Shown piece after piece: positions 13,897-22,327 of a DNA stretch of 27,639 nt. The DNA is taken from positions 1 through 27,639 of the forward strand of contig JBCKUK010000017.1 of assembly GCA_038924905.1 (NCBI GenBank). Direction: 5' to 3'. Positions within the stretch are counted from its first letter, which is position 1, and every line of letters begins with the position of its first letter. The position numbers and the translations under genes were made by a program. Under the pieces are notes generated by a model that saw only the letters and a program-made list of their open reading frames with translations, ran no database searches and was not told the origin of the DNA. The stretch is from JBCKUK01 sp038924905. GTDB taxonomy: Bacteria > Pseudomonadota > Gammaproteobacteria > Burkholderiales > Methylophilaceae.

Positions 13897-15903
13897 ATGC
13901 AGAATTGCCTCGCGGAAGAGACTAGCCCCTACCTTCTGCAGCATGCGGGAAACCCCGTTAACTGGCATCCCTGGGGTGAGGAAGCACTCACTCTGGCACG
14001 CGAATCAGACAAGCCAATACTGTTATCCATAGGCTACTCTGCCTGTCACTGGTGCCATGTCATGGCGCACGAATCGTTTGAAGATGCCGACGTCGCAGCC
14101 CTGATGAACGAGCATTTCATCAATATCAAAGTTGATCGCGAAGAGCGGCCGGATATCGACCAGATTTACCAGGCGGCGCATGGCATGTTGTCGCAGCGTA
14201 GCGGTGGCTGGCCATTAACCATGTTTCTCACCCCGCAACAGGAACCCTTTTTCAGCGGTACTTACTTTCCCAAAATACCACGTTATGGTTTGCCCGGCTT
14301 TGGTGATTTAGCTGTGCGCGCGGCCGCTTTTTACCATGAGCGCAAAAATGATCTGGCCACGCAAAACAGCCAATTAATGCAGGCTTTTGCGCGTAGTGTG
14401 CCGACAGCCAGCCCGGTAATTAACGCTAACGCGGATACATTGCAGCTGGGTTTTGAGCAATTAAGAAGTCGCTTTGATTTTGAACATGGTGGTTTTGGTT
14501 CTGCACCAAAATTCCCTAACCCGGCTGATATAGCCTACCTGATGCGGCGTGCAAGAGCGGGCAATGCCGAAGCCGAAGCCATGGCATTGCAGATGTTGCG
14601 CAGCATGGCAGCGGGCGGCATTTACGACCAGATTGGCGGTGGATTTTGCCGCTACAGCGTAGACGAGCGCTGGGCGATTCCACATTTTGAGAAAATGCTC
14701 TACGACAATGGCCAGTTGCTCTGCCTCTATGCTGATGGCTGGCAGATCAGCAAAGACGAACGCTTTGTAACGGTGCTGGAAGAAACGGTGGATTGGCTGT
14801 TGCGCGAGATGCATTCGCCAGGCGGAGCGTTTTATTCATCTCTGGATGCAGATTCCCTCAATGAGCAAGGGCATGGCGAGGAAGGCAGGTTTTACGTCTG
14901 GCAGCAGGAAGAAATCAAGGCGCTGCTAACGCCGGAAGAGTTTGTTGTGGCAGCGACCTGTTACGGGTTTGACCGCGCCCCTAACTTTGAAGACCATGCC
15001 TGGCACGCGTATTTGGCCGCGCCGCCTGCGCCGGAAGATGCTGCCTTGCTAAGCAGTGCGCGAGCCAAGCTATTTCAGGCGCGTGAAAAACGCATCCGCC
15101 CGGGACGCGATGATAAAATTTTGACTTCATGGAATGCACTGGCTATCAAGGGTTTGGCGCGAGCAGGGTGCGTGCTGCATCGCCCGGACTGGATAGCTGC
15201 TGCTCAGCAAGCTATTGATTTTATTTACGCAAAGCTGTGGGTGAAAGACCGTCTGCTGGCTACTTGTAAAGATGATGTAGCGCATCTCAATGCTTATTTG
15301 GATGATTACGCGTTTTTGCTTGATGCGTTGCTGGAATTGATGCAAGCCGACTATCGCACTGTTGATATGACATTTGCTGAAGATCTGGCAGAAGCATTGC
15401 TGGAAGAATTTGAATCGGTTGAGGGTGGTTTTTATTTTACCGGCCATGGCCATGAGAAGCTTATCCATCGCCCCAAACAAGGCTTTGATAACGCCACACC
15501 CAGTGGCAATGGTATTGCTGCGATTGCCCTACAGCGCTTGGGCCATGTGCTGGGTGAGGTGCGCTATTTACAGGCGACCGAGCGTACACTAAAAGCATTT
15601 GATGGCACCATGCAGCACAATCCTGCCGGCTGCGCCAGTTTAATGACAGCGCTTGAAGAGTATATAAAGCCGCCCACCATCATTATTTTGCGCGGCAGTA
15701 AAGCAGACATGGCCGAATGGCGCGGCGCGCTGGCTAAAATCCATATGCCTGATACGCTGTGTTTTTCGCTCAATGCCGGTTTTACTGACCTGCCTCAAGC
15801 CTTAACCAGGAAAATTACAAAGAAGGTCAACGCATGGCTATGCAGAGGCGTTGAGTGCTTGCCACCCATAAATCGTCTGGATGAGCTGATAAAGCAGCTG
15901 TAG
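13897..15903 (+). CDS. DUF255 thioredoxin-like / six-hairpin glycosidase-fold protein (YyaL/SSP411 family)
   Basis: 668 residues. The N-terminal thioredoxin-like domain opens with LAEETSPYLLQHAGNPVNWH, the most conserved part of the family, and carries the CxxC in YSACHWCHVMAHESFED (C50 and C53), followed by NIKVDREERPDID. The second part has the alpha/alpha-barrel patterns GGIYDQIGGGFCRYSVDERW, PHFEKMLYDNGQL and RPGRDDKILTSWNALAIKGL. The length fits the family (about 670-700). The biochemical function is not established; a role in redox or sugar metabolism is often suggested. The gene follows the mutarotase after 6 bases, which loosely supports a sugar link. Confidence 0.9.
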   Translation: MQNCLAEETSPYLLQHAGNPVNWHPWGEEALTLARESDKPILLSIGYSACHWCHVMAHESFEDADVAALMNEHFINIKVDREERPDIDQIYQAAHGMLSQRSGGWPLTMFLTPQQEPFFSGTYFPKIPRYGLPGFGDLAVRAAAFYHERKNDLATQNSQLMQAFARSVPTASPVINANADTLQLGFEQLRSRFDFEHGGFGSAPKFPNPADIAYLMRRARAGNAEAEAMALQMLRSMAAGGIYDQIGGGFCRYSVDERWAIPHFEKMLYDNGQLLCLYADGWQISKDERFVTVLEETVDWLLREMHSPGGAFYSSLDADSLNEQGHGEEGRFYVWQQEEIKALLTPEEFVVAATCYGFDRAPNFEDHAWHAYLAAPPAPEDAALLSSARAKLFQAREKRIRPGRDDKILTSWNALAIKGLARAGCVLHRPDWIAAAQQAIDFIYAKLWVKDRLLATCKDDVAHLNAYLDDYAFLLDALLELMQADYRTVDMTFAEDLAEALLEEFESVEGGFYFTGHGHEKLIHRPKQGFDNATPSGNGIAAIALQRLGHVLGEVRYLQATERTLKAFDGTMQHNPAGCASLMTALEEYIKPPTIIILRGSKADMAEWRGALAKIHMPDTLCFSLNAGFTDLPQALTRKITKKVNAWLCRGVECLPPINRLDELIKQL

Positions 15904-15994
15904 GGTATTCAGAACACTCAAATTTGGTTATGATTACGCGTTGTTTGGTTGGGTGCTAGTGGGTTTTGATAAAGATTGAATTGAAGGAGATGGT

Positions 15995-16315
15995 ATGAAA
16001 GTATTATTCACGGCAGCCGTTGCTGCTGGTTCACTGCTGTTGGCAGACACGGTTGCTGCTGCAAGCGCTGCTGAAGCACTGGCACAAAAGAATGGTTGTT
16101 TGGCTTGCCATAGCGTGCAACAAAAAGTAATTGGCCCGTCTTTCAAAGACGTTGCGGCCAAGTATAAAGGCGACAAAACTGCTGAGACCAAGATGATTGA
16201 TAAGATCAAAAAAGGCGGCAGTGGCGTATGGGGACCAATCCCGATGCCGGGGAACAGCCCGCAGGTAAAAGATGAGGATATCAAGACTATTGTTCAGTGG
16301 ATTCTGAAGATGTAA
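15995..16315 (+). CDS. Periplasmic class I cytochrome c (c551/c552 type)
   Basis: 106 residues. The N terminus is a signal peptide (MKVLFTAAVAAGSLLLADTV ending near AAASA). The heme motif CLACH appears at about 35-39, followed by GPSFKDVAAKY, and the axial methionine is expected in GPIPMPGNSP. The C-terminal helix DEDIKTIVQWILKM completes the small monoheme fold. Proteins of this type carry electrons in the periplasm to terminal oxidases or other reductases. A very good GGAGA site lies 6 bases before ATG 15995, and a terminator follows the stop. Confidence 0.93.
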   Translation: MKVLFTAAVAAGSLLLADTVAAASAAEALAQKNGCLACHSVQQKVIGPSFKDVAAKYKGDKTAETKMIDKIKKGGSGVWGPIPMPGNSPQVKDEDIKTIVQWILKM

Positions 16316-16338
16316 TTGTTTTGAAGCCCGTGATTTTT

Positions 16339-16372
16339 AAAAGGCCAGTTCAAAAGACTGGCCTTTTTTATT
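16339..16372. terminator. Rho-independent terminator after the cytochrome c gene
   Basis: An 11-bp stem AAAAGGCCAGT / ACTGGCCTTTT with a seven-base loop is followed by a T-rich tail. It lies between the convergent cytochrome c and permease genes and may work in both directions. Confidence 0.9.
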
Positions 16373-16387
16373 TTTGTAGCCAGCAGT

Positions 16388-17802
16388 TTATTGGCGAGCC
16401 TTGCTGGCTAGCTTGCTGTGACGAATTGAGTAGGTGAAATAAACAATCAAACCAATCGCCAGCCAGACAACGAAACGCATCCAGGTAATTCTCGGCAAGA
16501 AAGCCATCAATGCTCCACAGGAAAGCATGCCCAGCGCAGGGAACAACGGATTGAGGGGGTTTTTGAATGGACGGTGCAGAAGCGGCTGGGTGATGCGCAA
16601 CATAATCACCCCGGCACACACCAGCACGAAAGCCGCCAGCGTACCGATGTTGACCAGTTCAGCCAGCTGTCCCAGAGGAATGAAGCCAGCGATGGCGGAA
16701 ATAATAACCCCGCACAGCACGATGACGCGCACTGGCGTTTTAGTGGTTGGGTGAATTTCTGAAAAAAACGGTGAGACCAGGCCATCACGCGACATGGCAA
16801 ATATGATGCGCGTCAGGCCATAGTAAAGCACCAACATTACCGTGGTTAAACCGGCGATGACGCCGGTTGAAATTAGTGCTGATGCCCAGTTATAGCCTAA
16901 CAGCTGCAGCGCATGCGCCACGGGCGAGGCTACGTTTAGTGCGGTGTAGGGCACGATTCCGGTTAGCAGACCGGAAACCACAATGTAGATAACTGTACAT
17001 ATCGCCAGTGAGGCGATAATGCCGACGGGTACATCGCGCTGCGGGTTTTTGGCCTCTTCCACCGCTGTGGAAACCGCATCGAAGCCGACGTAAGCAAAGA
17101 ACACCAGCGAAGCTCCGGCCAGCACACCTACCGTCTTGCCGTCTGGCAGGGTAGAAAACCAGCCGAAAGGTATGAAAGGGTGCCAGTTGGAAGGGTTGAC
17201 GTTGAACGAGGCAATGCCGATAAATACAGCAATGGTAAGCAGCTTGCAAACACCATGGCAGCGTTGAGCTGAGCGCTCTGTTTTACGCCGATGATCAGCA
17301 AACCCATCAGAATCAGAATAATGGATGCTGCCGGCAGATTGACCAGGCCGCCAGCGACTGGCCCCTTGGTGAGCATTTCTGGCAATCCCATGCCCATTGC
17401 CGTCAGTGCATTATTAAAGTAGCCGGACCAACCTGTTGCTACGGCGGCGGTTGCTACGCCATATTCCAGTAGTAGCACCTAACCAATAATCCACGCCACC
17501 AGTTCACCAAAAGCTACATAACTGTAGCCATAGGCGCTACCACAGCCGCCTACCGCTGCGGCCATTTCGGCATAGGCTAGCGCCGCAAAGGCACAGGCAA
17601 AGCCGGACACGACAAAAGATAACACCACTGCCGGCCCTGCCTGGTTGGCGGCAGCTATGCCGGTGAGTACAAAAATACCGGTACCGATAATGGCGCCGAT
17701 ACCGAGCAGAGTGAGATCCAGCGCTGACAAGCATTTTTTTAGTCCGGTTTCAGTTGTTCCGTCAGCGACAACGGATTTGGTGCGGAAAATTTGCAATGTC
17801 AT
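16388..17802 (-). pseudogene. APC-family amino acid permease (cationic amino acid transporter type), interrupted
   Basis: With two repairs the product is a 12-segment permease of about 470 residues. It starts MTLQIFRTKS (ATG 17802 with GGAGAG just before; 17814 is an alternative), then LGIGAIIGTGIFVLTGIAAA, the consensus of segment 1, and GASLVFFAYVGFDAVSTAVE with EEAKNPQRDVPVGI, typical of the CAT/YfnA branch. An amber codon TAG (17481-17479) stands in AWIIG*VLLLEYGVA, where tryptophan is usual: a one-base change. Further on, near 17256, the frame needs one more base (AAMVF, then KLLTIAVFIGIASF). The rest runs intact to TAA 16388. Whether these are mutations or sequence errors cannot be told here. 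The intact family imports amino acids. Confidence 0.85.
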
Positions 17803-18050
17803 GTGGCTCTCCATCTGCTTGCGGTTAGGTTACATAACTCGTGTGCCAGATTATAGCCAGAAACTTGCCTGTTTGGATAAGGCGCTCTGTTTTGGATTGG
17901 CTGGTAGTAGAAATCACACCTTTGCCGTGCTGTGCGTATGGTGCATGCGCACCCAAAATGTGCTTATCTAATTCTTTATGTCGCAATAGTGTCCAACCCA
18001 TTCAGCGATAACTCATTGCCCACTATAGCGTTGAGCGGTAAAAATTATAC

Positions 18051-18067
18051 TTGGCACGCTGGTTGCT
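18051..18067 (+). promoter_or_regulatory. Sigma-54 (RpoN) promoter of the nasT locus
   Basis: TTGGCACG, four bases, TTGCT matches the sigma-54 consensus (TGGCACG-N4-TTGCW) at every key base. The -24 GG is at 18053-18054 and the -12 GC at 18065-18066, with the strict 10-base spacing. The expected transcript start is about 18078, some 25 bases before the nasT ATG. Sigma-54 with NtrC normally turns on nitrate assimilation under nitrogen limitation, which agrees with the gene that follows. Confidence 0.85.
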
Positions 18068-18102
18068 TATGGGTAATTGAATCATTAAATTTTGGGCAGG
18101 TA

Positions 18103-18580
18103 ATGCTTCGAGTAATGTTGGTTGATAGTCATTTCGAGAGAACGACCCCACTGAACCAGTCACTGACTGATGCAGGCTATGAGGTAGTGGCTCACCTGAA
18201 TGACATTGCAAACCTCGATGATGAAGTGCGCAGATATCAGCCCGATGTGGTGATTATTGATACTGATTCTCCTAGCCGCGATACGCTGGAACATGTGATT
18301 GTGATGAGCCAGAATGCACCTCGGCCAATTGTGATGTTTAACTCATGACAATGACCCCGAGAAGATTCGTTCAGCAACACGGGCAGGGGTGAGCGCATAC
18401 GTAGTGGACGGTTTGCCGAATGAGCGTATTAAACCAATCATGGATGCAGCGATTGCGCGATTTGAAGAATTCAGCGCGCTGCGTATTGAGTTGGACGAAG
18501 CGAATACCAAGTTGGCTGATCGAAAGATGATAGATCGAGCCAAAGGTTTGCTGATGAAACAGCGTGGCATAGATGCGGCT
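18103..18580 (+). pseudogene. nasT: NasT-type ANTAR response regulator, fused to a nitrate reductase end
   Basis: From ATG 18103 (GGCAGG before it) the product begins MLRVMLVDSHFERTTPLNQS and continues as a receiver domain (YQPDVVIIDTDSPSRDTLEH), then VSAYVVDGLPNERIKPIMDA and the start of the ANTAR RNA-binding domain (MIDRAKGLLMKQRGID). One extra A near 18340 (TTTAACTCATGAC for TTTACTCATGAC) breaks the receiver at MFTHDNDPEK. The ANTAR domain stops after RGID: its last ~35 residues, which hold the AxxxxR-type RNA-contact helices, are replaced by nitrate reductase sequence in the same frame. The protein therefore cannot work as the antiterminator that NasT normally is. The end point given here (18580) is approximate. 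Confidence 0.88.
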
Positions 18581-19006
18581 ATTATCCAGCAACTGGATGA
18601 GATGCTGGGCATGACAGAAGAAACGCCGATGCTGAACTACAACGATGCCATGCGCGGCATTTCAAAACGTATTCTGGTAGAGGGAGATCAGATTACCGGT
18701 GTGCGTTTAATCGGTGAAAACCTGGCGGCAGAATGGCTGAAGGAAGTCATGACCAACGGCCAGCTTACTGAAGAATTGCGCAGATGGGCATTGGCGCCGT
18801 TGAGCGCGCCGCCGACAGGCCAGCGTAGCCGCGGCAAAATTGTATGCAGTTGTCTGGATGTGGCTGAAAATGAGATTATCGAATTGGTCGGCCTGGGCGG
18901 AGATTTAAAGGCGCTGCAAGCCAAGCTGAAATGCGGTACCGACTGCGGGTCATGTGTGCCAGAGTTGAAGCAGTTGGTAAAAGTTTACAGCAAACACGCG
19001 GCATAA
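18581..19006 (+). pseudogene. nasA: 3' remnant of assimilatory nitrate reductase (BFD-like [2Fe-2S] end)
   Basis: After the junction the frame reads LDEMLGMTEETPMLNYNDAM then RGISKRILVEGDQITGVRLI, GENLAAEWLKEVM and ALAPLSAPPTGQRSRGKIVC. It closes with CSCLDVAENEIIELVG and KCGTDCGSCVPELKQLV, the four-cysteine BFD-like [2Fe-2S] domain found at the C terminus of proteobacterial assimilatory nitrate reductases (and in NirB). About 140 codons survive; the molybdopterin-binding body of some 750 residues is missing. The stop is TAA at 19004-19006. It stays in frame with the end of nasT, so a chimeric protein could be made from an internal start such as GTG 18389. A NirB origin is the alternative, but the text before KIVC fits nitrate reductase better. 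Confidence 0.82.
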
Positions 19007-19017
19007 GCTTTCGCAAT

Positions 19018-19941
19018 CTAAACTTTCTCTAGCCAGTCCCTGCCAGTGAGAAAGTCCGTGTAGAGTTTTTCTTCGGCGCTGCCTATTTCCGGCTTCCAGT
19101 CATAGCGCCATTTGGCTATGGGCGGCATCGACATCAGGATGGATTCAGTGCGGCCGTTGGATTGTAAACCAAATAACGTACCGCGGTCATAAACCAGGTT
19201 AAATTCAACATAACGTCCACGACGATAGGCCTGAAAGTCACGTTCCTGCTCGGTGTAGGGTGTATCCTTGCGGCGCTGCAGGATGGGCAAATAAGCATTG
19301 AAGAATGCGTCACCCACACTCTTCAGCATGGCAAAGCTGCGCTCAAAACCTGATTCGTTAAAGTCATCAAAGAATATGCCGCCTATGCCGCGCGGCTCCT
19401 GGCGATGCTTGAGGTAAAAATATTCGTCACAGGCTTTCTTGAATTTTGGGTAGTAGCCTTTATCAAAGGATGTCAGGGCATTGCGGCAAGTGCGATGGAA
19501 ATGTACGGCGTCTTCTTCAAAACCGTAGTAGGGCGTCAAGTCCATTCCACCACCAAACCACCAGATTGGCGCTTCGCCTGCTTTTTCCGCGACAAAAAAG
19601 CGGATATTCATGTGCACCGTTGGTATAAAAGGATTGCGTGGATGCAACACCAACGACACGCCCATGGCTTGCCAGGAACGGCCGGCGGCTTCTGGGTGCG
19701 CCACACTGGCCGATGGTGGGAGTTTGTTGCCCAGCACGTGTGAAAAACCAACGCCGGCGCGCTCAAATACATTGCCTTCTTCCAGCAGGCAGGATGTACC
19801 ACCCCCACCCTCGGTGCGCTGCCAGCTGTCGTGCAGAAAATTTTTGCCGTCTACCAGCTCCAGCGCCCCGACAATGCGGCCTTGCAAACCTTGTAAGTAT
19901 TCTAAAACTGCATTCGGATTGATTGGGTTTTCTTGAGTCAT
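19018..19941 (-). CDS. hemF: Oxygen-dependent coproporphyrinogen III oxidase
   Basis: 307 residues with the HemF patterns GGGGTSCLLEEGNVFERAGV, the MGVSLVLHPRNPFIPTVHMN histidine stretch, WWFGGGMDLTPYYGF, RGIGGIFFDDFN and RRGRYVEFNLVYDRGTLFGL. The cytosolic enzyme decarboxylates coproporphyrinogen III to protoporphyrinogen IX with O2, so the organism lives with oxygen at least part of the time. It is the last gene of the minus-strand run and starts 9 bases after tsaC. The frame is intact and ATG 19941 fits the family length. Confidence 0.97.
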   Translation of the reverse strand: MTQENPINPNAVLEYLQGLQGRIVGALELVDGKNFLHDSWQRTEGGGGTSCLLEEGNVFERAGVGFSHVLGNKLPPSASVAHPEAAGRSWQAMGVSLVLHPRNPFIPTVHMNIRFFVAEKAGEAPIWWFGGGMDLTPYYGFEEDAVHFHRTCRNALTSFDKGYYPKFKKACDEYFYLKHRQEPRGIGGIFFDDFNESGFERSFAMLKSVGDAFFNAYLPILQRRKDTPYTEQERDFQAYRRGRYVEFNLVYDRGTLFGLQSNGRTESILMSMPPIAKWRYDWKPEIGSAEEKLYTDFLTGRDWLEKV

Positions 19942-19950
19942 TGGATGAGA

Positions 19951-20511
19951 TTATGGCCGAATTATTTTCCCGCTAACAAGGTCTTGTATGGTTGATGGTT
20001 TGCGCACTTTACCAACAAAGCCAGCTATCATTTTCACCTGTGTGCCAAACAGTTTATAACATTCACGCGCGGTTTTGGCTGGTTTGCAGCCACTGTGGTT
20101 AGCGCTGGTAGAAACCAGCGCCATACCAGCGCTGCGGCATAAGTCAGCACTTAAGGCATGTGCCGTTACACGCACCGCAATGGCTTTATGACGGCCTGTT
20201 AACCAAACCGGGCAGTTCCTGGCAGCAGGTACCAGCCAGGTATGCGCAGCTTTAGTATTTTTCCTGGACCAGGTTGCCGCTAATTGTTGTTTCTGCATTT
20301 TGTTAAGAGGGGCGATAAAAGGATTGAGCTGTTCCATAGAGCTTGCAATCAGGATTAGGCCTTTGTGTTGTGGCCTGCCCTTTAGCCGCAATAGGCGTCT
20401 AACCGCTTCGCGGTTGTGCGGATCGCAGCCCAAGCCAAAGATGGACTCAGTAGGGTAAGCAATGATGCCACCATGACGTAGGTAGTGCGCTAATCCACGA
20501 GCATGTCTCAT
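19951..20511 (-). CDS. tsaC: L-threonylcarbamoyladenylate synthase (YrdC/Sua5 family)
   Basis: 186 residues of the YrdC fold: GGIIAYPTESIFGLGCDPHN at the start, the basic KGRPQHKGLILIAS with the KxR pair that holds the nucleotide, KAIAVRVTAH, and STSANHSG near the C-terminal part. The length matches TsaC rather than the longer Sua5. The enzyme makes threonylcarbamoyl-AMP from threonine, bicarbonate and ATP for the t6A37 modification of ANN-decoding tRNAs. It lies 15 bases after purD and 9 before hemF, in a typical betaproteobacterial operon order. Confidence 0.92.
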   Translation of the reverse strand: MRHARGLAHYLRHGGIIAYPTESIFGLGCDPHNREAVRRLLRLKGRPQHKGLILIASSMEQLNPFIAPLNKMQKQQLAATWSRKNTKAAHTWLVPAARNCPVWLTGRHKAIAVRVTAHALSADLCRSAGMALVSTSANHSGCKPAKTARECYKLFGTQVKMIAGFVGKVRKPSTIQDLVSGKIIRP

Positions 20512-20526
20512 GTGAAGGTGGCGGTC

Positions 20527-21795
20527 TTAACTTTTTACCGCGCGATAGCCTATATCTTTACGCATCTGGCTGCCTTCAAATTTAATTTCATCGGCAATTT
20601 GGTAAGCGCGCGATTGGGCGTATTTTACTGTCTCGCCAAGCGCGGTCACGCATAGCACGCGGCCACCGCTGGTGACTACTTCGCCATCTTTCAGTGTGGT
20701 GCCAGCGTGGAATACATACGCATCCTGCAAATCTTTGGGCAGGCCGCTAATCACGTCGCCAGTGCGCGGGTTATCAGGATAATTAGCCGCAGCCATCACC
20801 ACGCCCAGCGCGGTGCGCCTGTCCCACTCTGCCTCCACTTTATCCAGTGTGCCATCCACCGTGTGTTCTGCCAGCGTCAGCAAATCACTCTTTAAGCGTA
20901 GCATGATGGGCTGGGTTTCCGGGTCGCCCATGCGGCAATTAAATTCCAGCGTCTTGACCTCGCCACTGGGCGAAATCATAAGGCCGGCATAGAGAAATCC
21001 GGTGTAGGGGATGCCATCTTTTTCCATGCCAGCTACGGTGGGCTTGATAATTTCGCGCATCACCTTGGCATGTACTTCCGGCGTGACTACCGGAGCCGGA
21101 GAATAAGCGCCCATGCCGCCGGTATTTGGCCCCTGGTCGCCGTCCAGCAGTCGCTTGTGATCCTGGCTGGTGGCCAGCGGCAGTATATTTTTGCCGTCCA
21201 CCATCGCGATAAAACTTGCCTCCTCACCGCTTAAAAATTCTTCAATCACTACCCGCGCACCTGCGCTGCCGAGCTTGTTGTCGGACAGCATGGAGTCAAT
21301 TGCTGCATGCGCTTCAGCCTCATCCATCGCCACTATTACACCTTTACCAGCGGCCAGGCCGTCGGCCTTGATAACAATAGGCGCGCCTTGTTTGCGCACA
21401 TAATCGTGTGCAGCGGCAGCATCGGTAAAAGTGGCATAAGCAGCGGTGGGGATGTTATGACGCAGCATGAAAGCCTTGGCAAAATCCTTGGAGCTTTCCA
21501 GTTGGGCGGCGGCTTTGGTCGGGCCAAAAATCTTCAAACCAGCAGCGCGAAAGGTGTCCACTACGCCCAGGGATAAAGGCGTTTCCGGGCCAACGATAGT
21601 CATCCCGATTTGTTCTTTTTCGGCAAATTCCAGCAGCTCGGCTATGTCGGTAATCGGCACATTTTTCATGTCCGGATTGAGCGCGGTACCAGCATTGCCC
21701 GGTGCAACGTAGATGAGGCTGATCTTTGGGCTTTGCGCCAGCTTCCACGCCAGGGCATGCTCACGGCCACCACTGCCAATGACCATAACTTTCAT
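20527..21795 (-). CDS. purD: Phosphoribosylamine-glycine ligase (GAR synthetase)
   Basis: 422 residues. It begins MKVMVIGSGGREHALAWKLA and contains IVGPETPLSLGVVDTF, the ATP-grasp stretch APIVIKADGLAAGKGVIVA, GEEASFIAMVDG, DQGPNTGGMGAYSPAPVV and EFNCRMGDPETQPIMLRL. The enzyme joins glycine to phosphoribosylamine, step two of de novo purine synthesis. Its ATG overlaps the TGA of the ORF6N gene (ATGA), so its translation is probably coupled to that gene instead of directly to purH. The frame is intact and of full length. Confidence 0.97.
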   Translation of the reverse strand: MKVMVIGSGGREHALAWKLAQSPKISLIYVAPGNAGTALNPDMKNVPITDIAELLEFAEKEQIGMTIVGPETPLSLGVVDTFRAAGLKIFGPTKAAAQLESSKDFAKAFMLRHNIPTAAYATFTDAAAAHDYVRKQGAPIVIKADGLAAGKGVIVAMDEAEAHAAIDSMLSDNKLGSAGARVVIEEFLSGEEASFIAMVDGKNILPLATSQDHKRLLDGDQGPNTGGMGAYSPAPVVTPEVHAKVMREIIKPTVAGMEKDGIPYTGFLYAGLMISPSGEVKTLEFNCRMGDPETQPIMLRLKSDLLTLAEHTVDGTLDKVEAEWDRRTALGVVMAAANYPDNPRTGDVISGLPKDLQDAYVFHAGTTLKDGEVVTSGGRVLCVTALGETVKYAQSRAYQIADEIKFEGSQMRKDIGYRAVKS

Positions 21796-22316
21796 TGCTT
21801 GCCTTTTGTTTTTGATATGTCGGCAGTAAATCCAATCGGGCGTTTTTCTGGAGTGGGAGGAATCATCAGCTGGCGGATGGCGTCAAATATCGCCTTGAAT
21901 TGTTCATCGTAACGGCTTTCCAACATATCCAGTCTTTGTGCTAAGTCTTTATGCCCGGCAACTAACTGGTGCAGTTTGACAAAAGCACGCATGATTTCTA
22001 TATTGACCTTGATCGCTCTCTCGCTACTCAGAGCGCTCGAAAGCATCGCAACACCCTGTTCGGTAAAAGCATATGGCGCAACTCTGGCACCACCCCAACT
22101 TGAAATCACAATTTGTGACTTCAAGTTGTTCCATTCTTCTCTGGTAAGCTGGAACATGAAATCCTCAGGGAAGCGGGCAAAATTCCGCTTTACTGCCTGT
22201 ATTAATACTTTGGGGATTACTCCATAAAGAGCGGCCAAATCCGTGGAGATCAAAACGCGCTGGCCTCGAATTACCACTATAGATTGATGCGCTTCCATCG
22301 CCTGTGTGTTCTTCAT
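21792..22316 (-). CDS. ORF6N-domain protein (phage antirepressor-like)
   Basis: 174 residues. The N-terminal ORF6N domain reads IVVIRGQRVLISTDLAALYG, KRNFARFPEDFMFQLTREEW and YAFTEQGVAMLSSALSSERA. After about residue 100 comes a helical, possibly coiled-coil part (MRAFVKLHQLVAGHKDLAQR) and a short Lys-rich end. ORF6N proteins are DNA-binding modules of phages and mobile elements, of unclear job on bacterial chromosomes. It sits between purH (11 bases upstream) and purD (ATGA overlap) in the same orientation, and base composition is close to that of its neighbours. This suggests an old, tolerated insertion that now forms part of the purine operon. Confidence 0.9.
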   Translation of the reverse strand: MKNTQAMEAHQSIVVIRGQRVLISTDLAALYGVIPKVLIQAVKRNFARFPEDFMFQLTREEWNNLKSQIVISSWGGARVAPYAFTEQGVAMLSSALSSERAIKVNIEIMRAFVKLHQLVAGHKDLAQRLDMLESRYDEQFKAIFDAIRQLMIPPTPEKRPIGFTADISKTKGKQ

Positions 22317-22327
22317 GATTTCGCTGC

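Noticed and set aside
18581..19006. Bacterioferritin-associated ferredoxin as a free-standing gene
   Set aside because: The BFD-like domain is preceded without a break by typical nitrate reductase C-terminal sequence, so it is a fragment of the larger enzyme.
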